Position numbers and translations under genes: made by a program | Part shown: piece by piece, positions 9,401 through 22,810 of the stretch | How positions within the stretch are numbered: the stretch's first letter is position 1 | Layout: every line of letters begins with the position of its first letter | Origin: Apostichopus japonicus | Lineage: Eukaryota; Echinodermata; Holothuroidea; Aspidochirotida; Stichopodidae | NCBI RefSeq assembly: GCF_037975245.1 | Contig: NC_092564.1 | Coordinates: forward strand, 1,691,984 to 1,755,983 | Direction of reading: 5' to 3' | DNA: 64,000 nucleotides | The notes under the pieces: generated by a model | Databases searched by the model: none | The model's input: only the letters and a program-made list of their open reading frames with translations | Told to the model about the DNA's origin: nothing

Positions 9401-10945
9401 ATTTTCAATTAATTTGTCTCCGTTCTAATCACTTTAAAAATTAATTATTTGTATGTACATTAAATTGATCCTATTTATAAATATATAATTTTATAACAGA
9501 AATAAATTTAATTGATAAAGGTATAGCTCATCAAGCAAGACCAAACAAGTAAATGTTTAAGTTATGCTGTAAAAGAATCCCTAAAGAATAACAGCTGTTA
9601 TTCTTTATAGTAAGCCTACTGGAAGGGAGGGGGTGGGGGTGGGAGAGGAGGTACGTGCTCCGAGTGGCCACAGCAAACATTGACAAATACATAATTTTAC
9701 GCGTGGGTAGGTATACGCATGTAACTAATAGCTCAGTCAATCAAATGGAGAATGATGTTGCGTTGTCATTAAAGTCGACAATCCAGGGCCATATGCGACG
9801 CACGGAATCTGTTTAGAGAAACCGCCTTCTGCGCATATAATGGCTAATGAGGAAAACCTTTTGAGAAGCAGGTCTTATCGCGCTACAATAGCAAGCGGCT
9901 ATCCAGTACAATAATCAGTCTGGGGAATTTAAAAGCTCCCCTTCTCCTCCCCAACCTTTGAAATCCTGTACACGGCCATCATCTGGTATCATGTGTACCA
10001 CTATATAAGGCAAGAGTTGCACAGGCCAACGCATGAAATAAAGCCTCTCCCAACTACTCTTACAAACTGGGAGATATTAATTTGACAGTTGGTGTTTGGC
10101 AGCTGTCATCTTGTAAATCTCTAGCGTCATAGCCAGGTGCCAACTACCGTTAATTCTGCCCCTCCCCTGTTTCACCCCTCCCGCCCCCCCCCCCCCACAA
10201 ATTTCAAATGACAGCCAGTTCAACCAACTGTCAAGTAGGCTACGTACCTACAAGTTAAGCATATTTAGAAAATTTCTATTGCAATATTGTAACAAATTAC
10301 AGAAGTTTTCCGACTTCAAAATAAATCATGTTTCCCGTACGTTTAAAGAAATTTTGTTCTGGCCTTTTTGATCATGTGTATTTGCTTGTCTTGCTCAATC
10401 CGTGTATCACAATATGTTACCCATGCTTTGTCCCCAATAAAAATAATTCTTTAAATGCATTGTTAGTTTGACGTTATATTGCAAATACCCGACTTTTCAT
10501 TATTATTTTTTTCATCGAAATTTTATTGTTTTCATAACAAAGAATATGGCTATGCGGAACGAGATTTCCATGAGTTTATTCAAAACTCGCTCCGCATATG
10601 CCTTTTTAAAACAAAAACATTAAGTGGCGGATCTTCTCTGGGCTCCAGTAAATCATTTTCATTTCAAGATCTATTTTGCGGATATCATCTTTTGCCAAAA
10701 AGGTACGTACCGCTCTGATAAATAATTAGAGTTCCTATAAAGGAGCAGCTCTAACACCCATAGAAATTGGTAAGGATAATACCACAGGAGCGCCCGCTAA
10801 ATTCTAGGCACGGCCCAAATGAACCGGTTTGAAGTGAGCTGCCAATAAGATCATCAGACGGCCGATACATGCTTAGTGTATGGTGTAATCCTTTGGTGAA
10901 CGTTTTGCAAAGTATAAGTTGCACTAAAAGTCTTAAACTGAGACA
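9401..10945. other. Intergenic, no gene seen
   Basis: AT-rich sequence with a G-rich run (about 9620-9650) and a C homopolymer (about 10185-10197). An imperfect inverted repeat, TTTGACAGTTGG with CAGCTGTCATCTTGTAAA at 10081-10117, pairs with its complement at about 10202-10235 and may be a small MITE. None of the short open frames has coding character. Confidence 0.5.
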
Positions 10946-10953
10946 TATTTTGA

Positions 10954-11317
10954 CAGTGGCGTAGGAAGGTACCTTTGAGTGGGGGGGGGGGGCAGAAGAC
11001 TGATGGCCGACCTGGGGGAGGGGTCTAGGGGAGAGGGTGTCCCCCTCCCCTTTGGATTTTTTTTGCATTTCCAGGTGGCCTCAGATGCAATTTGATGCAA
11101 TATAGCACACTTCAACACCCACTCCATTTTGTAAATAATTTTTCATTTTCACCTGGCCTTAGATGCAATTTGTTGCTCCAAATGAGATTTTTTTCTCATT
11201 TGGAAATGAAAAAGGGGTTTTCTGACTTGCGAAGCGGGGGAGGGGGAATGATACTTCCGCCCCCATATTTTTCACTGGGGGGCTGGCGCCCCCAGCCCCC
11301 CGGTTCCTACGCCCTTG
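10954..11317. mobile_element. 364-bp hAT-type MITE
   Basis: The left end CAGTGGCGTAGGAAGG at 10954 and the right end, whose complement reads CAAGGGCGTAGGAACC, at 11317 form imperfect inverted termini. A perfect 8-bp direct repeat, TATTTTGA, flanks them at 10946-10953 and 11318-11325. The interior is G/C-rich near both ends and has no coding capacity. Confidence 0.87.
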
Positions 11318-11325
11318 TATTTTGA

Positions 11326-12480
11326 ACTAATTTACATGGAAAATGTACAGTAGTAAATATGCTGAGATTTATGATGAAAGGCAGCACTGGAATTTACAGT
11401 AAGCACTGATTCAATGCACTAATGATTGACAAAATCATCATTGGCTATGACTAGTGCACGTAGGAATTGCTTAATTACTGTAAATTGAAAATTGCCAAGA
11501 AACTTTGGAGCATTACTGCTCAGTGTTATATTTTGACGGACCATAACAGAATATTGACTTGTAAATTATAAATTCAACTTCAAAAGGAAAGATTGGTCTG
11601 CTAGAACACATAGGCCTAGATACTCCTAAGTTAATTTCTACGGCTTTTTTTTGCATACAAAACGATCGCAGAGTAGCAAAAATGATTACAGAAACTATGT
11701 CACCTGCGGTATGTGATTACTTACCAGTTACCGGTACTTCATGATAATGGTCTTCCAGTTCATTCACTTCGCAAAGGAAATCAAATTATGGATGGTACTT
11801 GCCATAAATATTCATATCATTACCAACATTAAGAATATTAAGAATAAGAAGAATTAAGGAGAATGGGAAGAGAAATCGCAGGAGAATGGACCTACTGCTA
11901 GTAGTGCTCGAATAGATATCTCACATTTGATTCCTAAGGTCTAAGCGCAAGGTTTTTCTTACAAATACTTTTGACTGTTTGTTCGAAGTTGAAAGTGGGG
12001 TGGAGGGGGGGGGCAGGGTTTAATGTCCCCATCCCCTGTATCCGCTGCATAGTATCCAACTGGATCGGCGAAGGGCTTCCTGGGCAAGAATGAGTAGTCT
12101 AACTCTTCCCCGACTACATGTTTAATCTCGATTGAACGTTTCCCTCCAACTGACTATCGAGGTAGCCCCTCCGTCACTCGTGAAGTAGACTAATTCCACC
12201 ATAAACAGTAAGCTTTGACTTCTTCCCTAAGGCGCTGAATGAACCATATCGATCCTTTCAGTAGACTCAAATGCGACAAAACAATGTGGAAATTTGGTTC
12301 CCTTCTGACAACAACCCCCCGAAATCACCAAAACTAAAGTTCCTTTATACTTTGTAGCGACAAAGGAACTTTAACCATAACAAGCCTGGCCAGGCATGCA
12401 ATGCTACTTTTTAGAAATGAAAGTTGGAAACATGAAATCACGATTGGTTTTGTAACAGTCAGCTAGCTTCAGATTCGACA
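11326..12480. other. Intergenic, no gene seen
   Basis: No coding sequence is supported. A perfect 12-bp hairpin, TAAAGTTCCTTT paired with AAAGGAACTTTA (12335-12346 and 12362-12373, 15-base loop), is the only clear structure. A G-run lies near 12003-12014. Confidence 0.5.
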
Positions 12481-12580
12481 ATATCTATGGTCGTGTTTGT
12501 GTACAACCGATGACGTCATTTTTGTAAGCTTGTGTACTTGCACACTGGCCTTTTCAAATCTGAAAATATGGCGGTTGATC
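12481..12580 (+). promoter_or_regulatory. Possible distal CLASP promoter: CRE palindrome and YY1-like site
   Basis: A full cAMP-response element, TGACGTCA, lies at 12511-12518, and AAATATGGCGGTT near 12564 resembles a YY1 site often found at animal transcription starts. About 200 bases downstream is a strong GTAAGT donor. Assignment to CLASP is inference from position and strand: the CLASP start-codon exon begins with a splice acceptor, so a non-coding first exon must lie upstream. There is no TATA box. Confidence 0.3.
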
Positions 12581-12762
12581 ACTATTCGAAGCTTTGTTTG
12601 TAACTTAAAAAATTGTGCATTTCACACTGATTGCTGATTCTTCCCATTACATTACTGAGGAGCTTTATTTGGAATATTCTTAATGGTACTCAATATCAGG
12701 AAGGAATTGTAATTTACAGTTTAAAAACTGCTCTTGGAAATCTCTCGTACGAAAGGGCTTTG
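12560..12762 (+). other. Candidate non-coding first exon of CLASP
   Basis: The sequence ends ggctttg|gtaagtta at 12762/12763, a near-consensus splice donor, and lies downstream of the CRE site. The start at 12560 is arbitrary. If it is used, it would join the acceptor at 26814 across a 14-kb intron. Any upstream first exon between here and 26800 would serve equally well, so confidence is low. Confidence 0.25.
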
Positions 12763-15700
12763 GTAAGTTATTAACGCATTATGTCAGCTACAGTGTAACG
12801 TAAAGTTGTGTAGGCCCTAGACTAGACTTAGGCCTATACATACATTGACATTTGATTTGGAAGCAGGTTTGAGCCAGGCAAGGCTTTGCCTATAGCGTAC
12901 CGTAAACTTGGCTTAGCAATTTTATGTATTTATCCACAAACAAGTTTTTGATGATCCTAGAGAATGCTACTACTAGGCCTACTACAGTGCCTAGGCTACT
13001 GTAGGTCTAGTACAGTAGAATGAAAGGTGTGAACATTATTTAGCTGGCATGGCCCAAGTTAAAGCTATAAGCTAACAACTTACCCAAGTCTGCTAATTTC
13101 AGGCTGAATTTCAGGGTAAAATTTTCTTCAAATTTGCTATATTCTGAGAATGTGGTCCATTAGAGTTATCGGTTTTGGTGATGTGAGATTGAAAAAAAGT
13201 AAGGCCTTGGCTATATGAATATATTTGCAGTTTTCACACTTTGAAAATGATGTCCTACCAATCTCAGTCAAAAGTCAGATTCATGTTGGTTGACCAGATT
13301 TACTACTGTATGTATGTGGCCCTACCGTAAATACTGGCAAACCAACCATTATCATAGCAGCATTTATATTCTCAAATCCCAATGAGGTTATGTTTGTCAA
13401 CATAGATTGACCGATGAGATTTCACAATGATTTAATTCATTATATTTTGATCTGGCCAATAAAAGTGAGCAGACTAGGCCATCAAAACTTTGGTAAAACT
13501 GGTCACCACTCACCAAGCATTGCTGATGGCCAAATATAGTGCACACTGGCTATGCTAGCTTCAAATCCTTTCTTGTAATTTGCTGTGGGGCAAATGTTGG
13601 GAGCGCCTGTGGCCTACAGTAGGCAAGCAGGCAGGCTGGCCAAATGGGGCCAGCAAAATTCAAGTTGATCTAGGTCTAACATAGGCTAAATAGGCCCTTG
13701 GACATAAGTTTCCACCATGACAAATGTGTGTTGCTGCCATGTTGGAAACATAATTCCTTGCTTTTTTGTTGCAACTTTTAAGTTTCTTCAAAACTGTATG
13801 TAGACCGTAATATCTTGGTCAATCAGCTTGTAAAAGTTATCTACTAACAATTGGCTACTCAGAGGTGTTTAGAGATCCCTGATTTCTGGGGACCATCCCC
13901 TGATTACATGTACTGTCCATGGATGAAAAATTGTCTGTGGGCATATCCCCTGGTTATAATAATTTCATAGGATTTGTTTTAAAAGGAAAACATCTAAAGT
14001 TCAAAATTAGGCTAGTGATAACAGCCAACAGAGACACCTATTTCCCAACAAGTTTTTGGGCATTGGATAACTATATTGTGGACAAAATACGTTTTTCAGG
14101 ACAAAGTGTTCTTAATTTGTGCGTTTGACTAGATCATCCTCAACATCAAAGGTTTAGCCAAAACAGTGACAGGCCCTAAAATTTCCTCCTTGTAAACTAG
14201 CGTTGCACAAACTTTAAGGCCCACTATTGTTACTGTGCTATTTTAAAACTGGACGCAACATCTCAAAAAGGTTTGGGTACAGTATGCTTGAAAAAAAGTT
14301 GCATGCATTCAGTCCGCCATGAAAATGTGCAGTTTAAAATTCGTCTGCTGGAACACACAATACTGTTAGTCATAATGACCCCTGAGTGTACTGTACATTG
14401 GCTCGCTGTGCAACGGAAGTAGATATACTGTATAATGGGGACATTTATTGTATTTTTTCCTACGTTGGTTATGAAAGTGATCTTCCAATGCTATTGTCTA
14501 TTCAGTTCATTCAAGTGCTGAATTTTTAATTGGTATTTTAATTGGGGTATTAGTATGGTTTCAAACTTTCAGGTCCTGACTTTCTTGCCCTAAAGTTATG
14601 ACCTACAGTACAGTATATTCACATTTGTACAGTAAACACAAGGGGGATCAGGATCTTGTATTTCTCAGGTACCTGTAATGTACAGCATGCGTATGTTGTA
14701 ATTTAGCTGACTCTGGATGCTACTGTATAAACTTTGATAAGTGGTTGTGGATCAATGCATGCAAGCAAAGATCACAGCGATTGCTTACTGTATATACTGT
14801 ATACTCAGCTTTAGACTCCTACCAGTCTCTGCATATATAAGGAAATGATGAGGGAAAGTGGGGGGGGGGGTGATCCCCAGAGCATTCACATGACAATCCT
14901 GATTGCAGGGTCAGGATCCTTCTCAAAGAGAAGATAACTATGATGATTCTGAGTAACAAGTATTCAAAATTTACATCTTGTGATGAATAATTGGAAATTC
15001 TCAAAAGAAGAAACAAAGAAAAGAAAAGAGAATTCCTTTATGAAACACAATATTTTACATGTACTGCACATGTACGGTAGGTATCCAGACTACTTCACTA
15101 CAACTGGGTGGAGAATTTATAATTAGCCTTTAAATATTTAATATCATATACAGTTCTGTACAGTAGCTGTACCATTACAGAAGTGTACTGTACTACTGTA
15201 ATGACTAATGAGGTACAGTATGGTATTTAAATAACTGAATTGGTCACCTCTTGAACACTGTGCGCCCTCTATGACTGGACCCTGCTGGTCAGTGACCACC
15301 TTTCCCATTCTACCACCCAAAGTATTTAGATTATATTTTCAAGAAAGATTTTATTCTGTATTTATTATATAAATTAATGTCCTTGTCAAATTGTGTATTT
15401 TTCCTTTGTGGGTTTTGGTCTCTGTCCTTTCACTGTTTTAAGGCCTATATCAGGGTGCGTGAAGCTGTTTCATGAATTACAAGATCTGCTATTTTCTCTG
15501 CCCTCCTGCATGTAAACATGTGTTAGTTAATTGTTACAATTAACTCATGTATTATGCTTTTCCTTTACTTGCTTTCTAGTATGTTTTCTTCAGTTTGTAG
15601 GCAGATTTCACCTCCCTTTTTCCGGCACAGCTAATAGTTTAGCCTTTTGCTAGTTACATATAGGTTAGCTAAGGTTACATAGTATTGCCCTCATTTGTAA

Positions 15701-15879
15701 GCCATGTGCCTTTCCCTTCTGCGAGACATGCTTTCCTATGCTGCTTACGGTAGGTTCTTTGTTGAGCTGTTCTTCAATAGCCTACTGTAGACCTTCCACT
15801 CCTTGTTATTTATTAGTTTTCCGACGGCTGTTAGCCATAATGAGGTCATGCTTGAACTTTGCTTGTCTTCCTCAATTTT

Positions 15880-16000
15880 GGGCAGACTAGAGTTCTGAGG
15901 TTGAGAAGGGATAGGTAAGCTCGCCACTTGTAAATATCCAAACCTGGTAAGCTTTGGGATATTAAGCGAATCGATATGATACAAGCCTGGTTACTCAGTG
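15880..16000. repeat. Dispersed repeat, copy 1 (related to 27418-27545)
   Basis: The series GTTCTGAGGTTGAGAAGGGA, TAGGTAAGCTCGCCACTTGT, AAATATCCAAACC, TGGTAAGCTT corresponds piecewise to sequence at 27418-27490 (AAGGTTGTGGGGAGACAGGT, AAGCAGGTCACTCGTAAATA). It is a diverged interspersed repeat of unknown class. GCGCCCTCTATGA near 15261 and ACGCCCTCTATGAGCAGTCA near 27723 may belong to the same family. Confidence 0.5.
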
Positions 16001-17515
16001 CTCCGGTGGTGTTAGTGTTGACCACATTTGACAGCATGCAATGTATACATTATGTGTAGAGTATGTCAGCCGCTAAGGTGTGATGGGTAATTTATATTCA
16101 AGCTGTGGACTCATTTGAGTGAATCATCCCTGTTGCTCTGTTGAATTCCCAATTATAAGTCTGCAGAATGCATGCATACTGTACGCAGATATATGAAGTA
16201 ACGTGTAATGCTAGAGGTGACATCACCGTGGCTGCTGCTCACAAAATTCTAAACCATTGCCACGCAGTAGAAAACAACAGGGCATTTATAAATTAAAAAT
16301 CCTGCGCTCTGTACTCTGCATGGTGGGAGACTGTCGGTATTATTGAACCTCCCAGCAGATCTGCTTCTCAGGTTAGAATGGAATGTGACGGGAGATGGAG
16401 ATTGTGCGCATTTGGGGAGAACTGTTGTTAGCAATACGAGCAACAACGTATATTGTGATGGATATATGCAGTTTACTACAGGGAATAGCAAAACAGCTAT
16501 ACATAGAATAGGTGGTACACAAATTGTACACACTTGCATTTACATGCTTGTACACAGTGTTGGCAGTATTTGATTAATAAAGGCATTAACACAACCTTAA
16601 AGTTGCAAAGGTTAAACACCAGAATATTCCCTGTGTAGACTTGATACTTAATTTTGTTTTTTGCATAAATTTGTTGTAAAGACCTTCCATGTTTTGCAAA
16701 TCTGCATATTGAAAATTACTTTTATTAATAAGTATCACATACAGTACCGTACTGTAGCCACACCATGCTATTGTTGCAAATATGCACAAAACATATAACA
16801 GTTGTTCTTTTTCAGGTTTATTGATAATGAAATTAAATAAATACTGTATGGTACAGGTACAAAATGAGATATTTACAACAAATTATTTTGGTAGAATTTT
16901 TTTCGAAGGGTACCCTCTATATGACATGTACTGTACTGTAGGGTATGGCCTTAACTTGTGACTTTAGTAATTTGAAGATTGCCATTTTCTATAGACAGAG
17001 GCTCACAGATACTCTGATATCTAAAAGGTCAAGTTTAATAGTGTAGCAATACTGTATTGCATGGGCTCTTGTTTGTAACTTGCACCATTTTGGCACAGTT
17101 TCACTTTGACATGTAAGCATCCGGAATTGTGCAAGGTATTGTTGACCCTGGCATGACTCAGACAAAAGTATATTTCCTAGATCATAACACCTCCACAAGC
17201 TATTTTGATCCAACTTTACATTGTACAGTATATTCTGACATGAAAATGCAATTTGATATCTTCAGCTGAAAATATGCAATGGCTTTGTTGATTCCTTTGA
17301 GAAAGTTTTTGAGTTTTTGATGGATTCTTCTACAGTAAAGGCAAGTGGGAAGGATGGTGTTACTTCAGCTTCAAATTGTAAAGAGTTGTGCAAGTTGTAC
17401 AGTAGATTGCAGTGTTAAAATTAGCTTCAGGTTTCAAGCAGTTGCTTGCTCCACTGAGAACACTTGTACATATACATTATATTTTTGTGCACAGCCTGTA
17501 CACAACTCAGACTTT

Positions 17516-17666
17516 ATGAACTGCTGAATAGCATACTACATACATTAACACAATAGCATGTAATGTTCAGTACAGTAAGTCACCAAGGTCATGAACTGCT
17601 GAATAGCATACTGTACATTAACACAATAGCCAGTAATGTACTGTACAGTAAGTCACCAAGGTCATG
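17516..17666 (+). repeat. Two-copy local duplication, about 75 bp
   Basis: ATGAACTGCTGAATAGCATA, then TTAACACAATAGC and CAGTAAGTCACCAAGGTCAT, occurs at 17516-17591 and again at 17591-17666 with small differences. Confidence 0.9.
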
Positions 17667-17852
17667 ATTGTGAATACTGTAACTGTATAAATAGAATTGC
17701 CACTAATCCTGTACACTAACTGTAAATTCAGTCAATGATGGAAAAATTAGCTGACAAACTGCTTTCAGTGTTAAGATTAGAGTAGAAATTATGAATTTTG
17801 CTTTTAAATTTTAGCATGTAGATCCATACCAGCTGTAATGTTAGACTGTGTG

Positions 17853-18520
17853 TGTTATCTAGAGGGTTATATTACATTAACATGGATAAGACGAGTGATG
17901 CAAACCAATTGGGTTGAAGAAGATGTTGAAATGGTGGAACTTACAACATTGAAGCTATATCATAACTTACAGTACAAGCATTAGAAGGAAGTTACTTGTA
18001 AGCTTACAGGCACTTTGGATCATACATGTGATATCTAGAGGGTCATATTACACTAACATGGATGTGACGAGTGATACAAACCAATTGGGTTGAAGAAGAT
18101 GTTGAAATGGTGGAACTTACAACATTGAAGCTATATCATAACTTCAAAGCATAAGAAGGAAGTTACTTGTAAGCTTACAGGCACTTTGGATCATTTACAG
18201 CAAGTGATATCTAGAGGGTCATATTACACTAACATGGATGTGAGGAGTGATACAAACCAATTGGATTGAAGAAGATGAACTTGCAATGGTGGAACTTACA
18301 ACGTTGAAGCTACAGTATAGCATTTCTTCTAAGCTTTACAAGGAAGTTACTTGTAAGCTTATATACAGTAGGCACTTGGACCTTGTATAGTAAGTGATAT
18401 CTAGAGGGTCATATTATTACACTAACATGGAAAAGACGAGTGATACAAACCAATTGGATTGAAGAAGATGTTGCCTAAACTACTAAGCTTTATAAGGAGG
18501 TCACTTTTATGCTAACAGCA
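17853..18520 (+). repeat. Four-copy tandem repeat, about 175-190 bp per unit
   Basis: The unit starts TATCTAGAGGGTCATATTAC near 17855, 18031, 18208 and 18398. It continues with ACTAACATGGATGTGACGAG, TGATACAAACCAATTGG, TTGAAGAAGATGTTG and AAGGAAGTTACTTGTAAGCT. Copies differ by small indels, and the last copy is truncated. Confidence 0.9.
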
Positions 18521-19499
18521 AGATTACCAGTTCTTTCTTGAGGTTTGTGGGTTTGCAATTTGTTGCAATTGGGATCTCTTAATACCGTAGATCATTAATA
18601 TGGCCTTTACATAAAACGTTGATACAGTAGTTGGAAGTGGCGTTTGGGAATTCTAACTTGGTATCTCCCTTAATATAAAATCCAGTAATGTAACATGTTA
18701 ATGTGAGCCTGTTTGAAGTTGATTATTATTTGGCCAGGGTGGAGGAAGTGTCCTTGTTACCTGTACAATCTACTTGTGTTGGCATCCTTAAAGACCTCAA
18801 ACAAACTTGCGAAGTGAACCTGACGTATTCTAACAGAATAACTATAACGCTGTAAGGTTCTCTCGCTGACACATTCAAGTTGCTCTCTTTTATTACAAGT
18901 CTGAATGATTCTAAATATAATCTTACGCATCCTACGTACATGTATGAAAGCCGAAGAATGTTTTCTAATTTATTATGGACTGTTGCTCATTACTGTCAAC
19001 TTGGTATTTAGAATGGACTTTGTGCAATCAATATCTCAAATTCCATCTAATGCAGGACACTGAAGTATCAGATTGCTGAAGATTTCTGGCAAACATCTCT
19101 CAATTCAAGAGTCATGCTTGTTTACTACTGCACTGCAACTTAGTCAAAGGTTTAATCAGAGAAACTTGTGGGATGTTTTTGACTAGCCCTATGAAGTTGG
19201 TTGGCTGTAGTACAGTACAGTAATGTGTGGTAATGATGTTACCTGTCTTATAGTGTCTATCTGACAATCAGTACACTACATGTACAGTAGTTCCTCTGGA
19301 GACCTGTACAGATGTTTGACAGATTTGTCTTGTATGCATCAGTTGTTTCATTGATGCTGAGTACAGCATATATATACTGTATGTATGTATACTCATGATG
19401 GCAGTACATACTGTACTGTACATGCTTGATTAATGCACATCAGTAAATTAGGAAACCGGCTGGGCAAGAAAATGTTTATTTAAATGAACAATTATGTAA

Positions 19500-19700
19500 T
19501 CAGGGCCTTGTAGGGAATAATTTATCCAGTATTGCATTGCAAAATGGTCAAATTACCACACAAGTGCAAAGATATGTACTGTATACTTATAGTGTACAAT
19601 GAGTACAGTATAGTGCTATTGGTACAGTACTGCTGTACACAGGAACCATATTATTTTATGTGAGCCAAAATTCAGAACCTTCAAAACTGCTATGTACACA
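19500..19700. repeat. Dispersed repeat family A, copy 1
   Basis: AGGGAATAATTTATCCAGTA, then GCAAAATGGTCAAATT, AAGTGCAAAGATATGTA and ACCATATTATTTTATGTGAG. Related sequence occurs at about 21530-21690 and 57655-57830. The class is unknown and I could not define termini. Confidence 0.7.
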
Positions 19701-19986
19701 AATTTTGAACACTTATTTATTCCCTGACATGTTCAGATGTAAACCATGTTTTTCATAAGAATTGTATGATTCATTACCAATTACCTGGTTCTTTATGTAC
19801 TCACTGAGCTGGTACTAATGAGTACAGTGGGTTACTGTACAGTATGATTGCTTGGCAGGTTATGGTATTCTGAAGTACCTGTAGTAGTGAACTATAGTAT
19901 TTCTGTGAATAAAATTTTCAGATCGTAATGGATACCGCCTCTTGTTGCAAAACACCTCCTTTCAAATAAAATATAATTTTTAATTT

Positions 19987-20345
19987 TGCTATTAAGACTT
20001 TCTTGAAACTCAATGCCCTAGAGTTTATTTAGAAAGTTTAACGTTTTCGTATAACTTTTATGATGTCAAGCCATTAATATGAAACATGACGGCAAGTTAT
20101 ATCAGTTCTATTATGAAGGACTGCATGATTAAAAGAACACAACTGTGTAAAATAAGTTGCATGTATTAAGACTGTCTTGCTAGGAAACTCAATGCCCTAG
20201 AGTGTATTTAGAAAATTTAACGTTTTCGTATAACTTTTAATATGGTAAACCATTAATATGAAGCACGACAGGAAGTAATACAGTTCTATTATGCATGAAA
20301 GACAGCATGATTAAAAGAGCACAGTGTAAAATAAGTTGCATGTAT
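19987..20345 (+). repeat. Two-copy tandem duplication, about 178 bp
   Basis: ATTAAGACTTTCTTGAAACT through AAAATAAGTTGCATGTA is present twice in tandem (boundary near 20165), with scattered substitutions and small indels. CAATGCCCTAGAGT and AACGTTTTCGTATAACTTTT are shared exactly. Confidence 0.92.
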
Positions 20346-21529
20346 GATAAAACAGGAAATGTCTTCTTGGAATTCTTGAAGATGTACAGTACATTATATA
20401 GTACTATAATTACTGTAGAAGTACAGTACTGTTGTTCTCAAGTTTCATTTTACAGCCAATGCAAGTACAGTATGTGTGTCATACTGTAAGTACAACTGTA
20501 GAAACTTTTCAAAGATAAGGTTTTTTTACCACAAATTTTCAGTCTGGAAATCCCAGACTTTATAGTATATTTAGTGTATGTGGCATTTACAGTACATATA
20601 CTTTAAAGTTTGTGGATTACAACACAAATGATATGAGATACTCTACTTCAATCATAATATGCATGAATTGATGAAGTACAGTACAAACACAGATCTACTG
20701 TAGTTGTGTACAGTACAGTACTTGTAGCGAGGTTGCTGATGTAAGAGATATCAAATTATCAATGACCCACAATTATAAGTGATGGTTCTTCAAATTTTAA
20801 TGTTCAAAGTTTAAATTATTGAAATATTTTACAGGGAAAAAAATAATTCTGTACTTAGTTTCAGGTCTTTGCTTCATGGTTAAATGTCAGTGTTTGCAAA
20901 ATGCAGATTTAAGCTGAAACAGTGTCAACAGGTGGGTGATCGTGCCAACTTTGTATCTTTAACATTCATTGTTCACACAGTGTGGATTTACACAAATACA
21001 ATTGGAACATGATTCATAATTAAAATTACAATGGTGTGCATTCTTCTGAAGGTGGCATTAAGTTTGATTTGTGCTGTCAAAATTAGTTACAAGAATCTAT
21101 ATAGTACCAAAACTATTCATTTGAATTGCATTTTGGCTCTTGCTGAGCAAGCCACACATTAATTTACTTATAATTGGATACTGCAAGCAGTCTAACTACT
21201 GTAAGAGATCAATGCACTTAACAAGCATCATCTGTAGGTACTGGAGCCTAATTGCAAGGCTATGAGCAGTTTGATCCCAAAAAGAATATACTGTATTGTG
21301 TCTCAGAAAGTAAAGTAAAAAAAAGTAAACAATATTAATGTTTCACAGTAACGATACATGTTTCTATTTAGAAAAACCTAACTTACATGATTGTTTCTAG
21401 TGTGGTTTTAGCAGTAATTATACTGTACAGTACTGTAACTTGAAGATTAATGATCACTTTTTATTACAAGGCAGCTGAGTAAACAGTGCAATACTAGTAC
21501 AAGGCATAGTATACAAAACAATATAAATA

Positions 21530-21690
21530 CAGTAATCCAGTATTGCATAGTAATATGCTATGCAAAACGGGCATATTGCTATGCAAGTTAAAAAATGTAT
21601 ACATAGCAGCTTTGTACACAGTGACCATAATACTTTATAAGAGGCTAAATTCAGAGAAAGCTTCTACACAAGGTTTGAACACAGTACACT
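21530..21690. repeat. Dispersed repeat family A, copy 2
   Basis: TAATCCAGTATTGCATAGTA, TATGCTATGCAAAA, CATAATACTTTATAAGAGGC and TAAATTCAG correspond to the copies at 19500 and 57655. This copy shares more with the 57655 copy (CATAGTAATATG). Confidence 0.65.
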
Positions 21691-22810
21691 AATTATTCCA
21701 GGCTGCTTGTGTCCTCGTTGTCATCAGCCTACATACCATGTCCCATCCATTGCTTGAATGTGCAGTGGGCTGTGTATTGAACTGCCTATACAGCTCCTGC
21801 TAATTGAATATGTGTACACATGCATGTACGGTACCAGTCTGTATATATCATACCATCCATGTGAGTCATTATCATCCTGTCAAGTAGACTGCTCTAGATA
21901 CATCCCAATGAGCCATCTACATTAGATGGAGACACAGCTCTCTGTTTACTTATCCAAGTATAAATGTTATTAAATGTGTCCTTTGTGTTGGCATTGTACA
22001 GTGTGTGCTGGTTACCCTCACATAATAAATAGAAAAGTTAAAGCAGCATGCAGGCACTCATAATTACATGTGCATGAATCAGGCTATAGGCAGACAATTC
22101 GATGCTATTATCATCAGAGAAAAGTAAAAAACTAGAAATAACAAACTTTAAGTTTATCCCGCCGCCCCAATGTCATACTCAAAATGCAAGAAATTTAATG
22201 CAAGTGTGTTAAATTGTTGAGGCATTTTTTTGAAATTATACCAAATGACCAAATAAGAAATAGACTTTTTATGCTTTTGGATATGACTTGACTGTTAATG
22301 TTAATGCAATGTTTGGTCAAAAAAGTGCATTTTAAGTGTTTAAAATGGGAAAATACATTTAAATCAATTTAGTATGGGTATCGTTGATCTGTATTATTTC
22401 CTGCCTTAGAATGCAGTGGATTATATATGCCCTAGAGATAATTCTAGAGGTACTTAGTATTTATTATTATGATTACACAATATTGAGAAACACATACCTT
22501 GAACATACTGTAAGTATGTAGCTACTTTAATAGCACAAGTTTTTTACGACAGACCTTTTAAGTGCCAGTTTGCCAATATGATTATTTAAATCAGCTTAAT
22601 AGAGGGAAATTGCCATTTCTTGAACATATTTAGGCTAATATTTATCCTTGGTAATTTATGATTTTTTTTTTCCAGTGACTTCCTCTATCTCAGTCAGTAC
22701 AGATGGGTGTTAATCCATGGCGGCCTGACAGTGTTGTGTGATATCTCCACTTCCTGTATGTCACAGAGAACAGTGTCAAAGGAAGTCATTTTTACTGTCT
22801 AGTGTCTGAC

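Noticed and set aside
10081-10235. Imperfect inverted repeat that might be a 155-bp MITE
   Set aside because: Arms have several mismatches and no clear target duplication; kept only as a note in the intergenic entry.
13919-14128. 69-residue open frame in the long gene-free stretch
   Set aside because: No splice context, homologue or domain recognised; the length is expected by chance in 14 kb.
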